A stretch of 31,531 nt of DNA. Source: CAZQYB01 sp964582985. Its GTDB lineage: Bacteria > Planctomycetota > Phycisphaerae > Sedimentisphaerales > Anaerobacaceae. Positions within the stretch are counted from its first letter, which is position 1; each line of letters opens with the position of its first letter. The notes below the pieces were generated by a model. It did no database searches, was not told the DNA's origin, and saw only the letters and a program-made list of their open reading frames with translations. The translations under genes were made by a program, and so were the position numbers. The DNA is taken from positions 1 through 31,531 of the forward strand of contig CAZOUM010000036.1 in assembly GCA_964582985.1 (NCBI GenBank), written 5' to 3'. Below are positions 24,876-31,405 of the stretch, one piece after another.

Positions 24876-24915
24876 GGCAGAAAAAAAGAAGGCCACCACC
24901 GGGGAGGCGATGGCC
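24876..24915 (-). terminator. Intrinsic terminator of small RNA A
   Basis: On the minus strand GGCCATCGCC (24915-24906), loop TCCCC, GGTGGTGGCC (24900-24891), then TTCTTTTTTTC. Ten pairs with two G-T wobbles. Confidence 0.75.
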
Positions 24916-24991
24916 TGCTCACAGGGACCGACCTGCCACACCCGCCAGGCGGCCCCATAGGTCAAACAAACCTATCCTGAGCTTGGAGGAT
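24882..24991 (-). ncRNA. Putative small RNA A, C-rich, unknown family
   Basis: A predicted transcript of about 110 nt lies between a near-consensus promoter and an intrinsic terminator. Near its 5' end is AAUCCUCCAAG, an anti-Shine-Dalgarno-like CCUCC. A hairpin AUAGGU/ACCUAU with loop UUGUUUG and a G+C-rich arm specific to this copy follow; GCUCA and UGAGC may close them as a multibranch. The terminator stem GGCCAUCGCC/GGUGGUGGCC has loop UCCCC. Stem changes between copies A and B keep pairing. C-rich loops of this kind in other bacteria bind ribosome sites of target messages; that role here is inference. It is not a match to SRP, 6S or tmRNA as far as I can see. Confidence 0.6.
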
Positions 24992-24998
24992 TAAATAT

Positions 24999-25027
24999 TT
25001 TATACCACACACGCCCCGCAAGGTCAA
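24999..25027 (-). promoter_or_regulatory. Promoter of small RNA A
   Basis: On the minus strand TTGACC (25027-25022), a 17-base spacer and TATAAA (25004-24999). A+T-rich sequence upstream (AAATTTC and beyond) could act as an UP element. The same arrangement is kept in copy B. Confidence 0.75.
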
Positions 25028-25130
25028 GGGAAATTTCGTAGCTCGTGAAATATATTTCGCTGCGGAAAGCTCGAAAACAGGGCAAAAATCAAGGTGAAAA
25101 ATGCAAAATTACAGTGAAAAATTCAAAATT

Positions 25131-25465
25131 TTCGATGTCTCCGCCGCGCTCGCAATGACAGCGGCACTGCCGTTTTCGGCCTTCGGCTTCTATGCCTTGT
25201 CCACTATACCCTAAACGCTATACCCTACTTCCCCATCAGCCGGTTATCGCCAACCACTGCGGCGGGGCTGAAGGTCGGTCAAAACTGCAGCGGGTCACGG
25301 ACAAAAATCCCAATTCATAAAATTTTTTTTATTCGTTTCTATATAAGGATTTAGCCAAACCCTTCGGCTGCGCTCAGGGCAGGTTTTCAGCGCAAATGCG
25401 CAAGTTCGTCCAATTATGGGGGGCCGCGTTTTTCGCACCAAAGCCTCATCCAAAAGGACAACTCG
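25131..25465. other. Gene-free stretch between repeat copy A and the HNH-AP2 gene
   Basis: It contains CTATACCCTA-type short repeats (about 25201-25230), a CCCTTCGGCTGCGCTCAGGGC palindromic repeat (25360-25380) and, just before the next gene, the AAGGA ribosome site. A GCTCGCAATGACA motif (about 25148-25160) is also of the dispersed-repeat type. No gene seen. Confidence 0.55.
25360..25380. repeat. Palindromic repeat CCCTTCGGCTGCGCTCAGGGC
   Basis: An imperfect palindrome in which CCCT and AGGG, with inner GC pairs, can form a hairpin. It looks like a dispersed intergenic repeat. Confidence 0.45.
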
Positions 25466-26185
25466 ATGCAACAAGCGCCAAAGAAAAGAGATTGCTCGAA
25501 CTGTTACTTTTCCCGGCTTATCGCCGACCGCCTGCACTGCGTCAAGAACTCCCCTATCGTCGACCTTGATACCGGCGAGGCCCACTGGCCGGCAGTAAAA
25601 CATGATGACACCTGCGGCTGCTTTCGCTACACGGATGATAATCCCATCGAGACCGACCGTTGGCCGAGGAACGAGTTGCCCATTTATAGAGACCGCTTCG
25701 GCGACTACTGCAAAATCCCCCTCACCCAGGGCAAATTCGCAAAAGTCGACCCCGATGACTACTTATGGCTCTCACAATTCCGCTGGCACTGCAAAACAAA
25801 CCCAAACGCCACCTACGCCGTCCGAACCATCACCCACGCCGGCAAATCAAAAAGAATCTTTATGCATCGCTTGATTATGAATACCCCCGCGCATCTTGTC
25901 TGTGACCACGTGAATCACGATGGATTGGATAACAGAAAGGCCAATATTCGCAACTGCACCATCAGGCAGAACAATGCCAACTCCCGCTCCGCCAAAAACG
26001 CCTCCTCAAGATACAAAGGCGTATCTTGGAACAAAACCCGCAAAAAATTCGCCGCCTATATAAAAAAAGACGGCAAACAACTAAACCTCGGCCTCTTCAA
26101 CTCCGAAATCGAAGCCGCCCACGCTTATGATGCCGCCGCTCACAAGTTGCATGGAGAGTTTGCAGCGTTAAATTTCGACGCGTGA
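25466..26185 (+). CDS. HNH homing-type endonuclease with AP2 DNA-binding domain
   Basis: The product has 239 residues. The N-terminus has a possible zinc site (CSNC at about 10-13, then LHC and CGC by residue 51). A homing-endonuclease-like HNH region follows (about 85-175: KVDPDDYLWLSQFRW, FMHRLIM, CDHVNHDGLDNRKANIR). The C-terminal AP2 domain (about 182-237) shows SRYKGVSWNKTRKKFAAYI and LGLFNSEIEAAHAYDAAA. The order HNH then AP2 is that of phage and mobile-intron homing nucleases, so it probably cuts and spreads its own locus. An AAGGA site precedes the ATG. Direct repeats flank it, and a decayed second AP2 tail lies 340 bases downstream. Confidence 0.88.
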   Translation: MQQAPKKRDCSNCYFSRLIADRLHCVKNSPIVDLDTGEAHWPAVKHDDTCGCFRYTDDNPIETDRWPRNELPIYRDRFGDYCKIPLTQGKFAKVDPDDYLWLSQFRWHCKTNPNATYAVRTITHAGKSKRIFMHRLIMNTPAHLVCDHVNHDGLDNRKANIRNCTIRQNNANSRSAKNASSRYKGVSWNKTRKKFAAYIKKDGKQLNLGLFNSEIEAAHAYDAAAHKLHGEFAALNFDA

Positions 26186-26232
26186 ATAGTGAAGCGTATC
26201 TCGCTGGACAATTGTGGAAAGGACTATTTTTT

Positions 26233-26274
26233 CGAGGCAGAAAAATGCAGGCCACCGCCGGGGAGACGATGGCC
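26233..26274 (-). terminator. Intrinsic terminator of small RNA B
   Basis: On the minus strand GGCCATCGTC (26274-26265), loop TCCCC, GGCGGTGGCC (26259-26250), then TGCATTTTTC. The T run is shorter than in copy A. Confidence 0.65.
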
Positions 26275-26342
26275 TCAGGTCAAACAACCTGTTCTGAGTT
26301 CAGCCTCCAGCCATACCCAACTGGAGGCTGTCTTGGAGGATT
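26240..26342 (-). ncRNA. Putative small RNA B, C-rich, paralogue of A
   Basis: A predicted transcript of about 100 nt. It keeps AAUCCUCCAAG near the 5' end, the CAGGU/ACCUG hairpin with loop UGUUUG, and the terminator stem GGCCAUCGUC/GGCGGUGGCC with loop UCCCC. Against copy A, the base pair next to the AGGU/ACCU stem changes from T-A to C-G with pairing kept, and a terminator pair changes from G-T to G-C. A 10-bp perfect hairpin unique to this copy (CAGCCUCCAG/CUGGAGGCUG) is inserted after the CCUCC motif. This pattern of kept stems and swapped arms argues for a real RNA family. Confidence 0.6.
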
Positions 26343-26348
26343 ACACAT

Positions 26349-26377
26349 TTTATACCACACACCGCCCGCAAGGTCAA
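26349..26377 (-). promoter_or_regulatory. Promoter of small RNA B
   Basis: On the minus strand TTGACC (26377-26372), a 17-base spacer and TATAAA (26354-26349), identical in boxes and spacing to the promoter of copy A although the spacer differs slightly. Confidence 0.75.
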
Positions 26378-26523
26378 GGGAAATTTCGCATCTCGTGAAA
26401 AATATTTCGCTGCGAAAAGCTCGAAAACAAGGCAAAAATCAAGGTGAAAAACGCAAAATTGCAGTGCAAAATTGAAAATTATGGAGATTGCCACGGGCCA
26501 CGAGTCACGAACCGGCCGGGAGG

Positions 26524-26592
26524 GCATATGATGAGGCCGCGAAGAAGTATCATGGGGAGTTTGCAAACTTAAATTTTTCGTTAAAAAAATAG
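26524..26592 (+). pseudogene. Remnant AP2-domain tail of a second HNH-AP2 gene
   Basis: In frame from 26524 the sequence reads AYDEAAKKYHGEFANLNFS and ends at a TAG. It matches the end of the intact HNH-AP2 protein (AYDAAAHKLHGEFAALNFD) at most positions. Nothing of the rest of the gene remains. Its place after repeat copy B mirrors the intact gene after copy A, so the pair looks like a tandem duplication in which the second gene was lost. The remaining part of the gap 26186-26615 shows no other gene. Confidence 0.75.
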
Positions 26593-26615
26593 TTAAAAGC
26601 GCCTTGTTTTTCAAG

Positions 26616-27284
26616 CTAAACAATATAGCGGCATTTCGCGCAGACCAGGCATTTTTCACAGTGCGGTTTTCTAGGAGTGCAAACGAGGGCCGTAAAATCA
26701 AGAACAGCGAGGTTAGCCTTGCGAGGTTTTCTCCCGGATGCATATATTTTAGCTATTTCTATCACATATTTATCCCTGCGTCCTTCTTTTGACGTCTTGA
26801 GGGCAAAATATCTTCTGTACAATCTTACAATATTGCTGTCAACTATCCCCTCTTTTCTGTTATAGGCTATGGATAATACTGCTCCTGCTACATAGTCCCC
26901 TACCCCCGGTAGACTCATCAATTGCGGTTTGTTTTGAGGCACGCGACATTGATACTTTTTTCTTAGTTCTCTTGCCACCAAGCGAAATGATGGGAGGCGC
27001 CAGTTTAATCCCAAAGGCTGGAGAATCCGTTGTAATTTTTTATTTCGAGAGTTTGCCATAGCTTCAATATCCGGATATTCTGTGAATATTCGTTCGTAAA
27101 CTTTTTTAACTTGGTCTGCTTTCGTTCGCCTGAGCATCATTTCAGCAATCAAAACTCTGAACGGGTCAAAGGTTTCTCTCCAGGGATAGCTTCGACCATT
27201 CTTGTTAAACCATCGAAGAATCTTAGCCCTCAATATCCGTACATCTTCTATGGAAGGTATTTGCTTCGCTAATTCAACTTTCAC
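26616..27284 (-). CDS. MIG-type (T:G mismatch) DNA glycosylase, HhH-GPD family with iron-sulfur cluster
   Basis: A base-excision glycosylase of 222 residues. It has the MutY/Nth fold: YPWRETFDPF near 33-42, the helix-hairpin-helix LPGVGDYVAGA (125-135), catalytic Asp149 (VDSN), and a 4Fe-4S loop C202-x6-C209-x2-C212-x5-C218. The position that is Lys in EndoIII and Ser in MutY is Tyr131, as in MIG.MthI, the thymine glycosylase that repairs T:G mismatches from deaminated 5-methylcytosine. MLRRTKADQVKKVY and CTPRKPHCEKC also resemble MIG. Its GTG start (AAGGAAG ribosome site) overlaps the end of the C5-methyltransferase gene by 11 bases, fitting a repair partner like Vsr. Specificity is inferred. 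Confidence 0.85.
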   Translation of the reverse strand: MKVELAKQIPSIEDVRILRAKILRWFNKNGRSYPWRETFDPFRVLIAEMMLRRTKADQVKKVYERIFTEYPDIEAMANSRNKKLQRILQPLGLNWRLPSFRLVARELRKKYQCRVPQNKPQLMSLPGVGDYVAGAVLSIAYNRKEGIVDSNIVRLYRRYFALKTSKEGRRDKYVIEIAKIYASGRKPRKANLAVLDFTALVCTPRKPHCEKCLVCAKCRYIV

Positions 27285-28641
27285 GGATCTTCCTTAGCTC
27301 CTTAATAATGGCTCGAGCAATGCCACGGGCGAACAAAGGAGGGACAGCGTTGCCCACCTGTTTGAATTGTTCAGTTCTGGGTCCTTCAAATTTGAAGTTA
27401 TCAGGGAATGATTGGCACCGGGCTGCCTCCCTGACAGTAAAAGATCTGCACTGGTTAATGCTCGGATGTATATAATAATGCCCGTCCTTAGAGATGTGAG
27501 CGGTTATTGTTGAGGATGGCCGGGTCCACCATTGAACCTTGAATCTATCAACAAATTTATCAAGGTGCTTGTGGTTCGGAATCAGGTCGGGTTCTTGCTC
27601 TATGAGATCATTTAACGTTGCCGCTCCGCTTCCGTTCCTGTGATTTTCAATAAAGAATCTATATCTTTCAAGGTCGCTCTTCATGTGCGTTCTTGCTCTA
27701 TGATTTAGAACCCCGGGCGAATCCTTTCTCATTTCCCTCTGGTAATATCCAAGATTTAGACTGCAATTGTAAGGGGCAAACCAAGCATCACTCCCTTCAC
27801 CGGGTTGCAATGCTGGTAAATCACTAATAGCATCATCAATAGTAAGTCGATCCTGATTTCTACTTCTTATGGCTTGTTTCTGTAACATCCTGAATATCGC
27901 CTTTATCCGCGGACTTTTGCGCTCCAGAGACTTCTTATACCCGAGGACAATCAACCTTTTTCTGGTTTGAGGGACGTGGAAATCCGCACTATCAAGAATG
28001 TAGGACCGCGGATCTTTACAGATTCGTTCCAGAGGCGGGGTTATTTCGTAAGCAGGTTCCATTGCTGAAAAGTCCTCGAGAAGCTTAACAAAGATTTCCT
28101 TCCCTTTAGCTTTTGCGCTAAAGAGGCCCGGTACATTTTCGTAAACAAAAAAGTCAGGGTGAAGGTTCTGAAGAATCTCAAGGTAATGTTTATAAAGATA
28201 ATGCCGCGTATCATTCTGCATTCTTGCCAAATCTCTCGCTCTCCCGATAAGTGAATAGGGTTGACACGGTGGTCCTCCAAGAAGGACATGAAACTTTGGT
28301 GCACCATGGAATTTTTTGCTTGCCTCGATCCTCTTAAGAATTTCATCTATTCCATCTTCTCCCAGCGTCGCCTGAATAACCCGATGAGAAATTAACTCTC
28401 GCAGGTCCGGAAACCTGTCAAGAATGTCCTCCCTTCCAATTTGTCCTCTGAGATATCTACGGTATAAATAACCCTTTCCTCTCTCTTTCAGCCCATGATA
28501 TACATGCCGGCTCCTTAAAGTCTCACACGGCCATTTATCCATCTCTACTTGAGCAATGACGTTAAATCCTGCTTGGCTAAACCCTTCACTCAAACCTCCA
28601 CACCCAGCAAAGAGATCGATTACAAAACAGTTCCTATTCAT
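27274..28641 (-). CDS. DNA (cytosine-5-)-methyltransferase
   Basis: This enzyme methylates C5 of cytosine in a DNA site using S-adenosylmethionine. The 455-residue product shows motif I DLFAGCGGLSEGF (9-21), the catalytic GGPPCQPYS (122-130, Cys126), motif VI FVYENVPG, motif VIII QTRKRLIVLG, and motifs IX-X with RCQSFPDNF and QVGNAVPPLFA. The target-recognition domain lies between VIII and IX and cannot be read for sequence specificity. It overlaps the 200-residue gene upstream by 8 bases and the glycosylase gene downstream by 11. No cognate endonuclease is seen. Confidence 0.95.
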   Translation of the reverse strand: MNRNCFVIDLFAGCGGLSEGFSQAGFNVIAQVEMDKWPCETLRSRHVYHGLKERGKGYLYRRYLRGQIGREDILDRFPDLRELISHRVIQATLGEDGIDEILKRIEASKKFHGAPKFHVLLGGPPCQPYSLIGRARDLARMQNDTRHYLYKHYLEILQNLHPDFFVYENVPGLFSAKAKGKEIFVKLLEDFSAMEPAYEITPPLERICKDPRSYILDSADFHVPQTRKRLIVLGYKKSLERKSPRIKAIFRMLQKQAIRSRNQDRLTIDDAISDLPALQPGEGSDAWFAPYNCSLNLGYYQREMRKDSPGVLNHRARTHMKSDLERYRFFIENHRNGSGAATLNDLIEQEPDLIPNHKHLDKFVDRFKVQWWTRPSSTITAHISKDGHYYIHPSINQCRSFTVREAARCQSFPDNFKFEGPRTEQFKQVGNAVPPLFARGIARAIIKELRKIRES

Positions 28642-29236
28642 TAACTTTGCCCTTGATCATCTTGTTCAATGATTGTAACTGTTTCCTTAATTCATCTGCT
28701 GTCCAGTTATTTTTACAGCATTTTTCAACAGTTTCACAAAGAATTTTTTTTTCTTTAACTATTGCTTTATATTCTAGGATATCAAACCATCTTGACCACG
28801 TCATACCTTCATGAAAAACCAAATTTACGGGGATTTTAGCCAGAATATACATATGCTCAAAATATCTCGTCAATTTTTCGAGAGAAGGATTTCTCTTAGT
28901 ATCTACCCGTAGGTCTTTTTTAAGCCGTACGAAGGCCTCTTTTCTAGCAGATTCACTATTCAACTTCAACTTATCCACAAATTGAAGAATCTTTCCCAAA
29001 TTATACCAGTTTTTAAGTCTATTTTTTTCTCCGGATGTGCTCTCTATGAATTCCTTTATCTTTTTCGCTTCTTTTTTTATGATTTCATCATCTTCATCCG
29101 CTTTTAACGTCTCTTCTAGAAGCTCTTCAAGACTCCCTCCGTTCAACTTGACTTCAATAAAATCACCTCGGTAGACTGTACCGTTTCCGTTGATGTATCG
29201 CCCTCGATATTTTCTCTTTCTTCCTCTTTTTGCCAT
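28634..29236 (-). CDS. Unknown protein of the GHKL/C5-methyltransferase operon
   Basis: The product has 200 residues, with no membrane segment. It has a strongly basic start (MAKRGRKRKYRGRY), a short beta-like stretch (NGTVYRGDFIEVKLNGG), then mostly charged helices, including NLGKILQFVDKL and HEGMTWSRWFDILEY with several conserved-looking tryptophans. It recalls helical DNA-binding parts of restriction-associated proteins, but I do not recognise a family, and no nuclease motif is evident. It lies 9 bases after the ATPase gene and overlaps the methyltransferase gene, so it is surely part of the same unit. The N-terminus may bind DNA; that is inference. Confidence 0.75.
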   Translation of the reverse strand: MAKRGRKRKYRGRYINGNGTVYRGDFIEVKLNGGSLEELLEETLKADEDDEIIKKEAKKIKEFIESTSGEKNRLKNWYNLGKILQFVDKLKLNSESARKEAFVRLKKDLRVDTKRNPSLEKLTRYFEHMYILAKIPVNLVFHEGMTWSRWFDILEYKAIVKEKKILCETVEKCCKNNWTADELRKQLQSLNKMIKGKVNE

Positions 29237-29245
29237 TACATTTGC

Positions 29246-31126
29246 CTACCTTCCGGTTAAATAACTTGCCCACATTTCATCAAAAAGGTCTTTTGCCTTC
29301 TTAATCTCCCCGATATCGTAAGAAATCTTCTCATCTTGCCACCATTTTAAACTTACTTCTCGCACCGCTTCGTGCAACGAAATATTTATAATTATTGGCC
29401 CCAATTCTTTCGCCTTTTGTCTATTGCTCAGAACCCCTGAACTCCAGACTACATCAATTTCAGGATAGGCTCTGTTTATTAGTAGTTCCCCTTTATCATT
29501 TATCGGGACATTTCTCAAGTTTGCTTTTGGACCACCTAAAGCCTTAAATAAGATTTTCCTCAGCCACCCACCCGTTGGCGGAGGGTCTTGCTCGAAATAA
29601 AAGATGGCTGTTCTCTTATGCTCCACATCCAGAGGCTTGTATTCCAGCCGTGCTCTTAAAAGATATTTACCTTTTGAAAGGCCCAAAGCAGAAAGGTCAA
29701 TTTCAGCAAATCGTAATGATTTTCTTGTTTCTGATTCTATTTTCAGCTTGTTAATACTATTTAACCAGAATTCCGCTCCACCTGCGTCCTGAATCCCGCA
29801 GCAAAGATTCACAAACACATCATTTTTCGTAGTGTTTACAACCCCTCCTTTTATTTCCATAATATCTCCTGTGTTAAATCTCTTATTCGAACCCTGATAT
29901 CCCCAAGGAGAGATGTGAACTACAGGAGGTGGTTTACCATTCCCACCGTTTCCGCCCTTTTTCCTTCCTCTGCCAAGTCCTTCCAAGTGTTCATCAACAA
30001 GTTTATTAACAGTTCGTATAATCTCATCGAGGTTCATTAGCGGAGGTTTAATCTGTTTCCCCTTGGAATATTTCAATAGAAACTCCTCTGCAACAACGTC
30101 GATTTTCTTCCTTAATTTAACCCAGATTGCTTTCCGGCTCTCAAATCCTTCGTGATTAGCAAGTTCGATCTCCCACATTTCTTCATCCAGCTGCTCGTCC
30201 ATCATGCAATATCCGTGTGTTCTTTGTCTTATTTCATCGGGCGTTGAAGACGGTAAATCATACCTGCATACAGCCATTCGACCTCTTTGGATGGCAATTC
30301 CCCGCAGGGATGCAGCTACTGGTTCTTCTGCCAAGACAATTTTCAATTTTCTTATTCTGCCATGTCCTTTATCAATTGAAATCCTTTCTCCAACAGTTTT
30401 GTCTTTCACCTTCGGGAATTGTGGTAGATCAATTTTTTCTAATTCTGTTTTGCCCCCTTGCGTTATTCTTACCTCAATATCAATCCCGTAATTTCTTATC
30501 AGCTCCCACCAAGACTCTGAAAGCTGCTTCGCTAAATATCCATTGATTATTTCCTCTACAAGCTCCTCTTTCACGCCGAGAATCCATATTCTTGTTCCAA
30601 TGTGGTTGAGTCTTGACTTTGACGGGAAAAAATCATTGATTAACTTCAGTGACCCGTCAGCTTTCTTAACCCACCCGGCATCCCTTTTATCTGGTGTATC
30701 GCTTTCCTGCCAGTAGCCAACATTTGTTCTAATTGAATATCTATATTTCTCAGTATCAGAATTAATCGATTCCGTTAGAATCCTGTTAGTCGATGAAAAG
30801 AACAAGTATAAAGTTTTTCCCTGACCCCAACGTCCGATACCGCCCTGATAGTCTCCTTTTGTGGTAACCCAATGTGAATGAAACGCCTTCCACCTTTGAT
30901 CGTTCATTCCAACGGTTCCAAAATCTTCAAACATTAATACATTTTTATGACCATCCAACTCCTTGAAGAACTCATACACCATCTTAAAGCCGGTGCCTTT
31001 CTTTCTGTGTATTCTGGCTTCCCAAGAGTTTTGCATCGAATCTTTGGCAATGCCTCTAATCTTGTCCTCGTATTGTCTCGAGATTATTTCATCAAGATTG
31101 CTCAGATCAGCCTTCACCTCTCTCAT
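29246..31126 (-). CDS. GHKL-fold (HSP90/MutL/MORC-like) ATPase with C-terminal beta domain
   Basis: The product has 626 residues. The N-terminus has the Bergerat ATP site: N-box IAKDSMQNSWEAR (26-38, Asn33), FEDFGTVGM (66-74, Asp68 and Gly70), and a glycine-rich lid GGIGRWGQGK (95-104). The next 250 residues fit a transducer-like domain. A Gly-rich linker (near 385-395) leads to a beta-sandwich-like region (about 398-510, with GDIMEIKGGVVN and LSKGKYLLRARLEYK), then a helical end. ATPases of this type sit with C5-methyltransferases in the MutL/MORC-associated restriction systems. It is first in its operon, with a strong GGGAGG ribosome site. It is probably a clamp or sensor; its partner nuclease is missing here. 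Confidence 0.85.
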   Translation of the reverse strand: MREVKADLSNLDEIISRQYEDKIRGIAKDSMQNSWEARIHRKKGTGFKMVYEFFKELDGHKNVLMFEDFGTVGMNDQRWKAFHSHWVTTKGDYQGGIGRWGQGKTLYLFFSSTNRILTESINSDTEKYRYSIRTNVGYWQESDTPDKRDAGWVKKADGSLKLINDFFPSKSRLNHIGTRIWILGVKEELVEEIINGYLAKQLSESWWELIRNYGIDIEVRITQGGKTELEKIDLPQFPKVKDKTVGERISIDKGHGRIRKLKIVLAEEPVAASLRGIAIQRGRMAVCRYDLPSSTPDEIRQRTHGYCMMDEQLDEEMWEIELANHEGFESRKAIWVKLRKKIDVVAEEFLLKYSKGKQIKPPLMNLDEIIRTVNKLVDEHLEGLGRGRKKGGNGGNGKPPPVVHISPWGYQGSNKRFNTGDIMEIKGGVVNTTKNDVFVNLCCGIQDAGGAEFWLNSINKLKIESETRKSLRFAEIDLSALGLSKGKYLLRARLEYKPLDVEHKRTAIFYFEQDPPPTGGWLRKILFKALGGPKANLRNVPINDKGELLINRAYPEIDVVWSSGVLSNRQKAKELGPIIINISLHEAVREVSLKWWQDEKISYDIGEIKKAKDLFDEMWASYLTGR

Positions 31127-31229
31127 TGGATACCTCCCTTCTATACTTCAAAATTTATCAGCCACAGCCGATTTTCCCCTTATCTAATTATGCTACCAAA
31201 AACCACACTTTCCGCCAAGCAATTCCGTC

Positions 31230-31256
31230 GCTCGTGTCTCGTATCTCGTGAAGCGT
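31230..31256. repeat. Short-period repeat (CTCGTGTCTCGTATCTCG type)
   Basis: Imperfect 7-base units CTCGTGT, CTCGTAT and CTCGTGA in tandem, the same style as inside genes near 784 and 18357. It lies in the gap between the GHKL operon and proA (31127-31387), which otherwise holds only the operon leader and no gene I can see. Confidence 0.6.
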
Positions 31257-31362
31257 GATTCAGTATTTAGTTATTTCGATGAAGTTCTCCGCTCTTGGGT
31301 GTAGGCGTTCTTTCACCCCACAAAATACCCCAAATCCAAATTCCCGTCAACCCAATTTCCTC

Positions 31363-31405
31363 TCCTCCACTCACCACTCACTACTCACTACTCACCACTC
31401 ACTAT
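31363..31405. repeat. Tandem ACTCACC/ACTCACT repeat at the proA stop codon
   Basis: Units of 7 bases (CACTCAC, CACTACT variants) run across the end of proA and supply its stop codon and last few residues. Confidence 0.65.

Larger units (their letters stand above)
24828..25130. repeat. Direct repeat of about 300 bp, copy A
   Basis: This stretch is clearly homologous to 26189-26480: both start GTGAAGCGTATCTCGCTGG, share TGGACAATTGTGGAAAG, TTTTATACCACACAC, GCAAGGTCAAGGGAAATTTCG and CAAAAATCAAGGTGAAAAA, and both end in AAAATT-rich text. The main difference is an internal block of about 30-40 bases that is unrelated between copies. The two copies flank the HNH-AP2 gene in the same orientation. 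Each carries a minus-strand small-RNA gene. Confidence 0.85.
26189..26480. repeat. Direct repeat of about 300 bp, copy B
   Basis: Homologous to 24828-25130. It begins three bases after the HNH-AP2 stop codon. It lacks the G+C-rich arm of copy A near the terminator and instead has its own perfect hairpin, CAGCCTCCAG/CTGGAGGCTG (26301-26330 on the plus strand). Confidence 0.85.

Noticed and set aside
24882..24991. Small RNA A as the bacterial SRP (4.5S) RNA
   Set aside because: It has CAGGTCGGTCC and GAGCAGG text recalling SRP domain IV, but lacks the GGAAG tetraloop region, and copy B lacks the whole arm.
25295..25603. Minus-strand frame overlapping the start of the HNH-AP2 gene
   Set aside because: Overlaps dispersed repeats and the coding start of a recognised protein; no ribosome site or family.
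26182..26475. Plus-strand frame starting at the end of the HNH-AP2 gene
   Set aside because: Lies in repeat copy B, antisense to the small-RNA gene, and has no counterpart frame of the same length in copy A.
26616..31126. Complete type II restriction-modification system
   Set aside because: A methyltransferase is clear, but no endonuclease motif could be seen in the neighbours; calling it restriction-modification would claim too much.
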